Assembly (NCBI GenBank): GCA_002327305.1
Contig: DCUZ01000031.1
Coordinates: forward strand, 709-47,219
Reading direction: 5' to 3'
DNA from: Holophagales bacterium UBA2201
GTDB taxonomy: Bacteria > Acidobacteriota > Thermoanaerobaculia > UBA2201
Length of the DNA stretch: 46,511 bases
Shown here: piece by piece, positions 6,441 to 14,827 of the stretch
Layout of the letters: each line of letters opens with the position of its first letter
Numbering within the stretch: the first letter of the stretch is position 1
Program-made: the position numbers and the translations under genes
The notes under the pieces: model-generated
Database searches by the model: none
What the model was told of the DNA's origin: nothing
The model's input: the letters and a program-made list of their open reading frames with translations, nothing else

Positions 6441-6662
6441 ATGACCGATTCGATGCAAATCCATGTTGCGCTTCTTGGTGAAAACGTCGATGTGTGGCGG
6501 CCGGTCAAGGCTGAACATCTTCAGGGCAGCGTATATCGAATAATCAGTCAGCCGTATGACCGCACGATAGACACCTGGCAATTTGAGCCTGGCGATGAAG
6601 TTATATGCGAGATCATTAGCGCCGATGAAGGGGCGATCTTGGCGGCAATCCGAAAGGCATGA
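6441..6662 (+). CDS. Small hypothetical protein (73 aa)
   Basis: Starts at the ATG at 6441 (MTDSMQIHVALLGENVDVWR). Visible features are a beta-rich N-terminus, the string ENVDVWRPVKAEHL and an acidic C-terminal half (FEPGDEVICEIISADEGAI). I recall similar short unnamed proteins in diverse bacteria, but no function. Codon use is distinctly AT-richer than in its neighbours (for example ATA and TTT codons), which suggests recent acquisition. The preceding 45 nt are a purine-rich, repetitive gagacgg-type stretch with no clear Shine-Dalgarno. It could form an accessory pair with the short gene at 6931, but the two are separated by hairpin repeats. Confidence 0.6.
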   Translation: MTDSMQIHVALLGENVDVWRPVKAEHLQGSVYRIISQPYDRTIDTWQFEPGDEVICEIISADEGAILAAIRKA

Positions 6663-6766
6663 ATTGCGGGAGACACGAACAGGAGCCTGAACCATGTTTT
6701 CAGCCTTGCCAGAAGCCGCTCCCGAATGCGATGCCGATACCGATTCCGATTCCGAAAAAGCAAAGC

Positions 6767-6837
6767 GGGCGACCCACCGGGTCGCCCCTTCATGCCCCTA
6801 CATGCTTGGAACGGAAGTGCGCAGGCTAAAGCCTGCG
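6767..6837. repeat. Two REP-like perfect hairpins
   Basis: The first hairpin pairs 6767-6774 with 6780-6787 (GGGCGACC/GGTCGCCC, 5-nt loop). The second pairs 6820-6826 with 6831-6837 (CGCAGGC/GCCTGCG, loop TAAA). Compact GC palindromes like these, in a noncoding stretch, resemble dispersed REP-type elements. The sequence from 6663 to 6886 is otherwise noncoding, including a short cgattc-type simple repeat near 6731-6753. Confidence 0.5.
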
Positions 6838-6886
6838 GCTTCCGAGCTCCCAACTTCGAACTGGTCTTCTGCAGTCCAACGAGCCC

Positions 6887-6915
6887 TTGACCCGCCGGGA
6901 GGGTGGTGCTATTCT
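6887..6915 (+). promoter_or_regulatory. Putative sigma70 promoter of the 67-aa gene
   Basis: TTGACC (6887-6892), a 17-bp spacer and TATTCT (6910-6915), 15 nt before the ATG at 6931. A GAGGAG ribosome binding site overlaps the predicted leader. Confidence 0.55.
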
Positions 6916-6930
6916 GCGGGCGAGGAGATC

Positions 6931-7134
6931 ATGATCAGGAACGCGGACCTTCTGCGGGATTTCGAACGGGATTTCATTGTGCGGCACCCATTGACGCACG
7001 GGGAGGCGTTGCGTCTCCTGGACGCCATGGTGGAGGAGGCCGAAGCCCTGGGGGTCTGGCCGCCGGCGGACCCGTGGGAGGGGGCGGAGCGGGATGTGAG
7101 GGTGGCGGGGATTCTGTGTCGCGCTTCGGAATAA
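6931..7134 (+). CDS. Small hypothetical protein (67 aa)
   Basis: ATG at 6931 with GAGGAG 3-4 nt upstream. The protein is helical and acidic, with FERDFIVRHPLTHGEALRLL and a C-terminal ALGVWPPADPWEGAERDVRV motif. I recall short proteins with this LGVxPPxDPxEG pattern from several phyla, sometimes beside toxin-antitoxin-like genes, but none with a known function. There is no partner toxin next to it here. A longer in-frame reading from 6694 runs through the REP-like hairpins and is unlikely. Confidence 0.6.
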   Translation: MIRNADLLRDFERDFIVRHPLTHGEALRLLDAMVEEAEALGVWPPADPWEGAERDVRVAGILCRASE

Positions 7135-7252
7135 TTCTATAAGCCCTGCGACGCGCCCTCCGCAGGCGTGAAGAAGCCGGATATTATGTCGATTACGAAA
7201 CAGGCTTCGCACATTCCCGCCGCCGGCCTGTTTCCGGGGTCCGGGCATGCGG

Positions 7253-7258
7253 TATAAT
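7253..7258 (+). promoter_or_regulatory. -10 box (TATAAT) upstream of the FAH-family gene
   Basis: TATAAT at 7253-7258 would give a leader of roughly 90 nt to the ATG at 7355. A matching -35 hexamer is weak. The 118 nt between 7135 and 7252 hold no gene that I can see. Confidence 0.45.
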
Positions 7259-7354
7259 GCCTCGCCTTTCAGGAGAAGGACGCGAGGCCCGAACGGCTGT
7301 TCCCTCCCGATGGCGCTATCCCCTCATCCGCGGTCCGAAGGAGGCCCTGAATCC

Positions 7355-8014
7355 ATGGTGAACCCCGCCGTCATCGTGCGCCAACGGGGGGTGAAGACCC
7401 CCCTGGAGAGTTTCCGCGTCTTCTGCCTCACCACGAACTACACGGCCCACGCCCGGGAGATGGGGACCAACCCCGACGACCACCCCTGCCTGTTCCTCAA
7501 ACCCCCCACCGCCTTGTGGCCGGTGGCGCCGGGGGAGGTGGGGTCGGTGGCCGTTCCGACCTTTGGGAAGGAGATGCATCACGAGGTGGAGATGGTGCTG
7601 GCCGTCCTGGAGGAGGGCCGGCTGGCCTTCGGCGTGGGGCTGGACCTCACCCTGCGGGACGTCCAGAAGGAATTGAAGGCCAAGGGCCGCCCGTGGCTGT
7701 TGTCCAAAGGGTGGGACCGTTCCGGTCCCGTCTCCGAGTTCGTCCACCAGGACGAGGCGGGGGAGTGGACCGGCCTCGCCGTCCGGCTGGAGGTCAACGG
7801 GACCGAGCGTCAGCAGGCCCCGGTCGCCCGCATGACCCTGGGGGTTCCCCGGATCCTCGATTTCGTCGGGGGGTTCTCGCCCCTGCGAAAGGGCGATCTC
7901 ATTTTCACCGGCACCCCCGAGGGGATCGGGCCCCTCGTCCCCGGCGACCGGGCCCGGGCGGCTCTTCTGCGGGGGGGGGAAGAATTGGCCGCGCTTTCGA
8001 TCCGCATCGAATAG
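7355..8014 (+). CDS. Fumarylacetoacetate hydrolase family protein (acylpyruvase-like)
   Basis: 219 residues, the size of the short single-domain FAH proteins such as YcgM/FAHD1. Visible family features are a CLTTNYTAHAREMG entry, CLFLKPPTALWP, the metal-binding EMHHEVEMVLAV (acidic residues after the His), LTLRDVQKELKAKGRPW with SKGWDRSGP, and the C-terminal GDLIFTGTPEGIGPL. These enzymes use Mg2+ to hydrolyse C-C bonds of acylpyruvates or decarboxylate oxaloacetate. The substrate here is unknown and no aromatic-degradation genes are nearby. AAGGAGG lies 10 nt before the ATG at 7355, which I preferred over an upstream in-frame start. Confidence 0.88.
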   Translation: MVNPAVIVRQRGVKTPLESFRVFCLTTNYTAHAREMGTNPDDHPCLFLKPPTALWPVAPGEVGSVAVPTFGKEMHHEVEMVLAVLEEGRLAFGVGLDLTLRDVQKELKAKGRPWLLSKGWDRSGPVSEFVHQDEAGEWTGLAVRLEVNGTERQQAPVARMTLGVPRILDFVGGFSPLRKGDLIFTGTPEGIGPLVPGDRARAALLRGGEELAALSIRIE

Positions 8015-8062
8015 CGGACCGCCGTCCAACGCGCCCGCTGGAATGCGGATGGGGGGGTGCGC

Positions 8063-8068
8063 TATACT
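8063..8068 (+). promoter_or_regulatory. -10 box (TATACT) close to the start of the sensor gene
   Basis: TATACT at 8063-8068 is followed by 10 nt and then the ATG at 8079, with no Shine-Dalgarno. This implies an almost leaderless mRNA. The -35 region is weak. Confidence 0.5.
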
Positions 8069-8078
8069 ACCTGAAAGC

Positions 8079-11000
8079 ATGAAAAGGAAGTTGCGAGATA
8101 CGGGACCGTGGTTCGGCGCGGCGCTCCTGGCCCTGGCGGCCTTTGCGCCGGCGCAGTGGGTCCCCACCCGGCAGTACGGGACCCGGGAGGGGCTGGCCCA
8201 GTCCCAGATCACCGCCCTGGTCCAGGATTCCCACGGCTATCTCTGGATCGCCACCCACGGCGGCGTGAGCCGGTTCGACAGCCGCCGGTTCACCAATTTT
8301 TCCACCGTCAACGGCCTGCCGGACGACGTCCTCTCCGCCCTCGCCGCCGATCGCGTCGGCAGGGTGTGGATCGGGGCCGATTCGGGAGCCCTGGCCCTGT
8401 GGGACGGCCGCGCCGTCAAAGTGGTGCGGGGGCCCGAGCCGGACCGCCGGGCCCCGGTGAACGCCCTTCTGGCTTTGCCGGAGGGGCGGGTGCTGGCGGG
8501 GATGGAGAGCGGCCTCTGGCTGGGGGGGGAGGACGGATTTCGCCCGGTCGATCCCGAACCCGTCCGCAAGCTGGCAGAAGATGGGATGGGAGGCGCCTGG
8601 GTGCTCGGGGACTCCCTCTACCGCTGGAGCGGAGGTCGCCGGGAACCGTTCCCGGCCGATCTTCCGGTGCCGGCCCCTCGGATCGCCGCGCTCGCCGCCG
8701 AAGGCGAGGGGCTGTGGCTGGTGGGGGACGATGGGACGGTTCTGCGTTGGGACCCCAGGGCGGGTTGGGCCCGACACTTGGTCCCGGTCTTGGAGCCGCG
8801 GGCGGCGGTGCGCCGGCCGGCCGGCGGGCTCTGGATCGGCGGCCGGGACGGCCTCTGGCTCCTCCTCCCCGACGGCCGGTCGGAGTTCCATCGCCTCAAG
8901 TCCATCGAGCCCTACACCCCGGTCGAGGCCCTCCTGGTGGATCGCGAGGGGTCGCTGTGGATCGGCTCCTTCACCGAGGGGCTGTACCAGGAGGTGGCCA
9001 CTCCCCTGACCCTCTTCACGCGGGAGTCGGGGCTCGCCTCCACCACCGTGTGGAGCTTCGCCGAGGACGGGCGCAACGGCTGCCTGTGGATGGGGAGCGA
9101 CTCGGCGGGGCTCCTGGGGTGGTGCGATGAAGGTTGGGCGCGCCCCCTGGACGCCTCCCGCGGCCTGCCCAGTTCGCGGGCCATCGCCCTGGCCGCCTCC
9201 CCCGACGGCGCCCTCTGGGTGGGGACCCACCGCGGGCTGGCCCTGGTCCGCGGCGGAGCGGTCCGCCGCGTCTGGCGCGAGGGGGAAGGCCTGCCGAACG
9301 GCTATATCCGCGCCCTTTTGCTCGATCCGGAGGGGTCCCTGTGGGTGGGCACCGCGGCCGGCCTGGCGCGCCTGAAGCAAGGGCGGTGGACGGCCTGGAC
9401 CGAGGCGGAGGGGATGCCCTGCCCCGTCATCCGCGGCCTCGCGCGGGACCGCTCGGGGGCCCTGTGGATCGCCACCCATTCCTGCGGCGTGGTCCGGTTC
9501 CACGGCGGGGCGTTCGAGTCCTTCGATGCGGCGCGGGGTCTGCCGCACGACCGGGTCTGGTGCCTCATGGTCGATTCGGCGGACCGCGTCTGGGCGGGCA
9601 CCGACGGCGGCCTGTGGGTCCATCCCCAGGATGGCGCCCCCGATTTCACCCTCGGGATGGAGCACGGCCTCCCCTCCGTCAACATCCTCTTTCTGCTGGA
9701 GGACGACCGCGGCGAGATCTGGGCGGGGACGACCCGCGGAACGGCGCGCCTCTCGCCCCAGGGCCGCGTGTTGCAGGTCTACACCGCCGCCGACGGCTTT
9801 TCCGACAGCGAGGCGGCGGAGAACGCCGCCCTCAAGGACCGGCTCGGGCGGTTGTGGTTCGGGTTCGCCAACGGCGTCACCCGCGTGGACGCGGTGAAGG
9901 AGAAGGAGAACCTCCTCGCCCCCCCCCTGGTGCTGGAACGGCTCCTCATCCACGGACGGGAGATGGGGCAGCCGTTCCCCCTGTCGGCCGCCGGTTCCCC
10001 GGTTTCCCCCCTCCACCTGGAAGCCGGCACCTCCGAACTCCGGTTCGAATTCTCCGCCCTCTCCTTCGTCACCCCCGGCGGCGTCCAGTACCGGTTCATG
10101 CTGGAAGGGCACGAACCCGAGTGGAGCCTCCCCACGGACGAAGACCATGTCACCTACCGCAACCTCGATCCGGGCCGGTTCCGGTTCCTCCTCAAGGCCG
10201 GCAACGCCGACGGGGTGTGGACCGAAAAACCCCTGGCCGTGAGCCTGGTGCTCCATCCCCAATGGTACGCCACCTTCTGGTTCCGGGCCCTCGTCGGGGC
10301 GGGGCTTCTGGCCCTGGCGGCCGGCCTGGCGTGGATGCGGGTGGCGGGGGAGCGGAGACAGAAGGCGCGCCTGGAGCGGGAGGTCTCCCTGAGGACGGAG
10401 GAACTGCGGGAGGCCAACCGGCGCATCCTGGAACAGAACACCCAACTGGCCGAGTTGAGCCGGACCGACCCCCTCACGGGCCTGGGCAACCGAAGGGTCA
10501 TGGAGGAGCAGCTTCCCCTGGAGGTGGCCCTCCAGCGCCGGGAGGTCCGGAGAATCCCTCCCGGGGGCATGGGCGGCCATTACGGCCTGGCCCTCTTCAT
10601 GCTCGACCTGGACCACTTCAAACCGATCAACGACAAGCTCGGCCACGACATGGGCGATTTGGTCCTGAGGCGGGTGGGGGATTCCTTTCAGCGCTCGCTG
10701 CGCGAGGTGGACCTGTGCGTGCGGTGGGGCGGGGACGAATTCCTGGTCCTCTGCCGCTCCCTCCACCGCCCGGGGGTCCTTGAGGTGGCGAACCGCCTGG
10801 TGGAGGAGATCGCCCTCCTGCGGATCGCCGGACCCGGGCTTCCCGCCATCGCCGTCACCCCCTCCGTGGGATTCATCTCCTATCCCTTCCGCCGCGACGA
10901 ACTTCTCCACTCCTCCCGCTGGCCGCTCCTGATCCAGGCGGCGGACCGGTATCTCTATCTGGCCAAGGAGAGGGGGCGCGCGCGCGCCTGCGGGCTCCTG

Positions 11001-11141
11001 GTGGACCCGGGGAGCGAGTGCGCCGCGTCCGAGGAGGAGGTGGTCCGCCGGATCCTGGCCGATCCGGCGGCGCCGCCCGGGGGGTTGGAGTTCCGGGAGG
11101 TGGTCTTCCCCCTCCGGGACGATGTCCCCAGGATCCGCTGA
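8079..11141 (+). CDS. Propeller/Y_Y_Y sensor diguanylate cyclase
   Basis: 1020 residues. A signal peptide (about 1-28) is followed by two-component-regulator propeller repeats (DSHGYLWIATHGGVSRFD and many SLWIGS/LWVGT variants, about 30-620), a Y_Y_Y-type beta domain (about 640-720), one membrane helix (about 735-755) and a short coiled coil (LEREVSLRTEELREANRRIL). A C-terminal GGDEF domain begins at DPLTGLGNRR. The active-site GGDEF motif is intact at 884-888. An RxxD product-inhibition site (REVD, 875-878) lies five residues before it. It should therefore make cyclic-di-GMP in the cytoplasm in response to an unknown periplasmic cue and be feedback-inhibited. No histidine kinase or HTH domain is present, which distinguishes it from hybrid two-component systems with the same sensor. 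Confidence 0.92.
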   Translation: MKRKLRDTGPWFGAALLALAAFAPAQWVPTRQYGTREGLAQSQITALVQDSHGYLWIATHGGVSRFDSRRFTNFSTVNGLPDDVLSALAADRVGRVWIGADSGALALWDGRAVKVVRGPEPDRRAPVNALLALPEGRVLAGMESGLWLGGEDGFRPVDPEPVRKLAEDGMGGAWVLGDSLYRWSGGRREPFPADLPVPAPRIAALAAEGEGLWLVGDDGTVLRWDPRAGWARHLVPVLEPRAAVRRPAGGLWIGGRDGLWLLLPDGRSEFHRLKSIEPYTPVEALLVDREGSLWIGSFTEGLYQEVATPLTLFTRESGLASTTVWSFAEDGRNGCLWMGSDSAGLLGWCDEGWARPLDASRGLPSSRAIALAASPDGALWVGTHRGLALVRGGAVRRVWREGEGLPNGYIRALLLDPEGSLWVGTAAGLARLKQGRWTAWTEAEGMPCPVIRGLARDRSGALWIATHSCGVVRFHGGAFESFDAARGLPHDRVWCLMVDSADRVWAGTDGGLWVHPQDGAPDFTLGMEHGLPSVNILFLLEDDRGEIWAGTTRGTARLSPQGRVLQVYTAADGFSDSEAAENAALKDRLGRLWFGFANGVTRVDAVKEKENLLAPPLVLERLLIHGREMGQPFPLSAAGSPVSPLHLEAGTSELRFEFSALSFVTPGGVQYRFMLEGHEPEWSLPTDEDHVTYRNLDPGRFRFLLKAGNADGVWTEKPLAVSLVLHPQWYATFWFRALVGAGLLALAAGLAWMRVAGERRQKARLEREVSLRTEELREANRRILEQNTQLAELSRTDPLTGLGNRRVMEEQLPLEVALQRREVRRIPPGGMGGHYGLALFMLDLDHFKPINDKLGHDMGDLVLRRVGDSFQRSLREVDLCVRWGGDEFLVLCRSLHRPGVLEVANRLVEEIALLRIAGPGLPAIAVTPSVGFISYPFRRDELLHSSRWPLLIQAADRYLYLAKERGRARACGLLVDPGSECAASEEEVVRRILADPAAPPGGLEFREVVFPLRDDVPRIR

Positions 11142-11238
11142 TGGCAAGGTTTCCGGGACCGGCTTTTGCCGCATCGTCCGACAGCGGGCGCGTCCGCCGC
11201 GATGATCCGCCTGCTTCTCCCCGCCCCGTGGTTTGAGG

Positions 11239-11244
11239 TAAGAT
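11239..11244 (+). promoter_or_regulatory. Possible -10 box (TAAGAT) near the kinase start
   Basis: TAAGAT at 11239-11244 lies 11 nt before the ATG at 11256, with no ribosome binding site in between. It is weaker than the other leaderless-type sites in the window. Confidence 0.35.
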
Positions 11245-11255
11245 AGGCGCAATCC

Positions 11256-14200
11256 ATGTCCGTCTCCATCGAAGACCGGTTGATCGTCCTCCTCCTCGGC
11301 CACGGCACCGTCTCCCTTCAGGATTTGAGGGAGATGGAGGAGGACCTGACGCAGGCCCGAACGCTGGTCATGGCGGGGGCGGGGGAACAGAGACGGATCG
11401 CCTGGCTGCTGCAGAGGGGCAAGATCACCCGTGAGGACCTGGAAGCGGTTCAGGGCGGACCGCAGGCCGCCCCCGCGCCGGCGCGACCCGCGGCTCCCGA
11501 CCGTTCCACCGGCGACCGCCCGGCCCGGTCGCGCTACAAGGTGATCCAACTCCTTGGGGAGGGAGGGATGGGAAAGGTGTACAAGGCGCACGATGTGAAA
11601 CTGGACCGGTACCTGGCCCTGAAATTTTTGCACGCTTCGGACCCCGAGATGATCCAGCGGTTCCTGCGCGAGGCCCAGTCCCAGGCCCGCATCGAGCATC
11701 CCGCCATCTGCAAGGTGTACGAGGTGGGCGAAATGGACAACCGCCCCTACATCGCCATGCAGTACATTGACGGGAGGACCCTCAAGGCGGCCCGCTCGGA
11801 GATGACCCTGGAGCAGAAGGTGCAGGTCGTCCGGACGGCCGCGGAGGCGGTCCACGAGGCCCACCGGATCGGCATCATCCACCGGGACCTCAACCCCTCC
11901 AACATCATGGTGGAGCGGTCGGAGGCGGGCGTCTGGATGCCCTACCTGATGGATTTCGGCCTCGCCAAGGAGATGGCCGGACCCGGACTTACCCAGGACG
12001 GCACCACCGCCGGGACGCCCTTCTACATGTCGCCGGAGCAGGCGGCGGGGGACATCCAGAAGCTGGACCGCCGGACCGACGTCTATGCTTTGGGGGCCAC
12101 GCTCTACGAATTGGCGGCGGGCATGCCGCCCTTTAGCGGGGCCACCGTCATCGACGTGCTCGACAAGGTGATCCACGAGGAGGCTGTTCCCCTGCGCAAG
12201 CGGGACGCCAACCTTCCGGAGGACCTGGAGAGCATCGTGATGAAATGCCTCGAGAAGGAGCCCCAGCGGCGGTACGACTCCGCCCGGGCCCTGGCCGAGG
12301 ACCTCGGGCGGTTCCTCGACGGCGAGCCGGTCCAGGCCAAGCCGGCGAGCCTGCTGTACCGCCTCCGCAAGAAGGCGGAGAAGAACAAGCTGGCCGTCGG
12401 CATCGGCGGGGCGGCCCTCCTGGCCCTGCTGGCGCTTTCCGCGTTGTGGCTGGGGGAGCGGCTGGCCGCGCGGGAACGGGCGGCGCTGGCCCAGCGGTTC
12501 GGGGCGGAGGCGCAGGAGTTGGAGAGCGTCCTCCGCTACGCCCACATGCTCCCCCTGCACGACATCACTCCCCAGAAAGGGCAGGTGGAAGCCCGCATGG
12601 CCTCCCTGCGGGAACGGATGGAGGCGCTGGGACGGGTGGCCCGGGGGCCGGGTTTGTACGCGCTCGGCCGCGGCCATCTGGCCCTCGACCGCCCGGAGGA
12701 GGCGGCGGCCTCCCTCCAGGCCGCGTGGGATGCCGGCTACCGCGAGCCGGTGGCGGCGTCGGCCCTCGGCCGGGCCCTCGGCCGGGCCTACCAGAACCGT
12801 CTTCCGGATGCGGAAGGGATCCTGAACCGGGAATTGCGGGAGGCCAAACTCCGCGAACTGGAGGCGCGCTACCGGAAGCCGGCCCTGGAGTACCTGAGGG
12901 CCGGCACGGGGGCCTCCACCGACGCCCCCGAATACGCCGAGGCCCTTCTGGCCCTTCTCGCCCGGCAGTGGGACCGCGCGCTGGAACTCGCCCACCGCGC
13001 GCAGGAGCGCATCCCGTGGCTCTACGAAGCCCGCCGCCTGGAGGGGGAGGTCCACGCCGCCCGGGCTCGGAGCGCGGAGGCGGAGGGGCGTTTCGAGGAG
13101 GCTTCGGCGGATTACGCCATGGCCCGGGCGGCCTTCGAGGGCGCCCTGGCCGTGGCCCCCAGCGACCCGGCGCTGTACGAGGCCCTGGCGGACCTCTACG
13201 CGTCCCGGATGCGCATGGAAGCCGTCCAGGGGCGTCCGGTGGAAGAGGCCTACCTCTCGGCGGTCGGGGCCGTGGGGCGCGCCCTGGAGGCCGATCCGGG
13301 CCGGGCGTCGGCCCACGACGCCCTCGCTTTTGCGGAATGGTACTGGGGGACCACTCTGCGGCGGGCGGGAAAAGATCCCGTGCCGGCCTACGACCGGGCC
13401 GAGGCCGCCGCCCGGAGGGCCCTCGCCCTGGCGCCCGACAACGCCGGGACCCTCAACCGACTGGGGCTCAGTTTCGTCAGCCGGGGGGAGTGGATATGGG
13501 ACAACGGAGGCGACCCGGTCCCCGCGTTCCAGGAGGCGCTTCGCCATTACCAGCGGGCGGCCCGGCTGGAGCCCGGCAACATCGTGGTCCTGAACAACCT
13601 GGGCAACGCCCACACCCTGTGGGGGGATTGCCTCCGGTTCAGGGGAGAGGATCCCGTCCCCCATCTGAAGCGCGCCGTGGAGGCCTACCAGGCGGCCCTG
13701 GCGATCCATCCGGAGACCTCTTATCTTCTCAATAACCTGGGCAACGCGTGGGCCACCATCGGCACGCACCGGATGGACCGCGGAGAAGACCCCCTGACGG
13801 CGTTGGAGGAGGCGGAGCGGAGCCACCGGGAAGCGGTGCGCATCAACCCGCGGTACGCCAGCGCCTGGAGCAACCTGGGGTACGACCTCGCCGACAGGTC
13901 CCGCTGGGCGGCCAAGGCGGGGGGAGACCCGGTTGCGCTTCTCATGAAGGCCCTGGAGGCCTTCGAAGCCGCAAAATCAGCCAACCCCTCTTCCAGCGGC
14001 GCCTACCTCAACGCCGCGAATTGCCATCTGGATTGGGCCGATTGGGTCCTGGACCGGGGAGGGGATCCCCAAGGCCACATCCGGGAAGCCGAGCGGCTGC
14101 TGGCCCGCTCCCTGGAATTGAACGCCACCGACACCTACGCCCGCACCAGCGAAGGGCTTTGTTCCCATCTGGAAGCCCTGTGGGAAATCGCGCAGGGAGG

Positions 14201-14792
14201 CGATCCGGTCCCCCTCTTGCTGAAGGCGGAGCGCCGGTGCTCAAAGGTGGTGTCCATCGATCCGACCTACGCCACCGCCGTGAGCAGGCGGGGGATGGTC
14301 CGCCTGGATCTGGCGCTCGCGGCGGGCGGCCGCGCCTCCGGAGGGGGGAAACCGTTCGCGGCGGCCGAAGCCGACCTCCGGAAAGCGCTGGACCTCAATC
14401 CGAACCATGCTCTCGCGCATGCCGCCCTCGCCCGCGTCCTCCTGGCCGCCGGCGGCGATCCGCGGGGGGAGGCCAAGGCCCTGGCCGAACGGGGGAGGGC
14501 GCTGGACCCGCTGGAGTCGGAGGCCGCCCTCGGCCTGGCGGAGGTCCTGGCGGCGGGGGGGGATTTCGACGGCGCCCGTTCGGTCCTGGCGGAGGCGTTG
14601 GAGCGGCGGCCGGCCTCGATCAAACTCCTCCTCGCCGTCGCCGGCGTCGAGGCCGGGCGGATCGCCGCGAAGGCCGAGGATAACGCCGGTGCGCGCCGGG
14701 AGGGGATGGAGGCGCTGGGGAAAGCCCTGGAGGCGTTCCCCCGCCATCCGCGGGCCCTTTCGCTCCGGCGTAGCCTGGAATCGGAGCGCTGA
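11256..14792 (+). CDS. Membrane Ser/Thr protein kinase with TPR-repeat sensor region
   Basis: 1178 residues. A helical N-terminal segment (1-65) and a Pro/Ala linker precede a kinase domain at about 93-365: glycine loop GEGGMGKV, K123 in LALKFL, catalytic loop HRDLNPSN at 209-216, DFG at 233, and YMSPEQ. One membrane helix lies near 378-398 (GIGGAALLALLALSALWLG). The rest is TPR-like. From about 706 to 1066 the repeats carry a G-x-D-P(VP) marker spaced 45-47 residues apart, longer than a 34-residue TPR. The usual catalytic-loop Lys of HRDLKP is Asn here, while Asp211 and the metal-binding Asn are kept. It would place a kinase in the cytoplasm with TPRs outside. The substrate is unknown. Similar kinases are abundant in Acidobacteria and Myxococcota. 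Confidence 0.93.
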   Translation: MSVSIEDRLIVLLLGHGTVSLQDLREMEEDLTQARTLVMAGAGEQRRIAWLLQRGKITREDLEAVQGGPQAAPAPARPAAPDRSTGDRPARSRYKVIQLLGEGGMGKVYKAHDVKLDRYLALKFLHASDPEMIQRFLREAQSQARIEHPAICKVYEVGEMDNRPYIAMQYIDGRTLKAARSEMTLEQKVQVVRTAAEAVHEAHRIGIIHRDLNPSNIMVERSEAGVWMPYLMDFGLAKEMAGPGLTQDGTTAGTPFYMSPEQAAGDIQKLDRRTDVYALGATLYELAAGMPPFSGATVIDVLDKVIHEEAVPLRKRDANLPEDLESIVMKCLEKEPQRRYDSARALAEDLGRFLDGEPVQAKPASLLYRLRKKAEKNKLAVGIGGAALLALLALSALWLGERLAARERAALAQRFGAEAQELESVLRYAHMLPLHDITPQKGQVEARMASLRERMEALGRVARGPGLYALGRGHLALDRPEEAAASLQAAWDAGYREPVAASALGRALGRAYQNRLPDAEGILNRELREAKLRELEARYRKPALEYLRAGTGASTDAPEYAEALLALLARQWDRALELAHRAQERIPWLYEARRLEGEVHAARARSAEAEGRFEEASADYAMARAAFEGALAVAPSDPALYEALADLYASRMRMEAVQGRPVEEAYLSAVGAVGRALEADPGRASAHDALAFAEWYWGTTLRRAGKDPVPAYDRAEAAARRALALAPDNAGTLNRLGLSFVSRGEWIWDNGGDPVPAFQEALRHYQRAARLEPGNIVVLNNLGNAHTLWGDCLRFRGEDPVPHLKRAVEAYQAALAIHPETSYLLNNLGNAWATIGTHRMDRGEDPLTALEEAERSHREAVRINPRYASAWSNLGYDLADRSRWAAKAGGDPVALLMKALEAFEAAKSANPSSSGAYLNAANCHLDWADWVLDRGGDPQGHIREAERLLARSLELNATDTYARTSEGLCSHLEALWEIAQGGDPVPLLLKAERRCSKVVSIDPTYATAVSRRGMVRLDLALAAGGRASGGGKPFAAAEADLRKALDLNPNHALAHAALARVLLAAGGDPRGEAKALAERGRALDPLESEAALGLAEVLAAGGDFDGARSVLAEALERRPASIKLLLAVAGVEAGRIAAKAEDNAGARREGMEALGKALEAFPRHPRALSLRRSLESER

Positions 14793-14815
14793 TCCCTCCG
14801 CCTTCCCGGTCCGTG

Positions 14816-14821
14816 TACAAT
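14816..14821 (+). promoter_or_regulatory. -10 box (TACAAT) immediately before dus
   Basis: TACAAT at 14816-14821 lies 6 nt before the GTG at 14828, so the transcript would begin at or near the start codon. No Shine-Dalgarno is present. Confidence 0.5.
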
Positions 14822-14827
14822 AGTTCC

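Noticed and set aside
8067..13826. A 1919-codon open frame on the minus strand
   Set aside because: It lies antisense to the sensor cyclase and kinase, both with clear domains. Its protein is Pro/Gly/Arg/His-rich without motifs, as expected from mirrored GC-rich codons.
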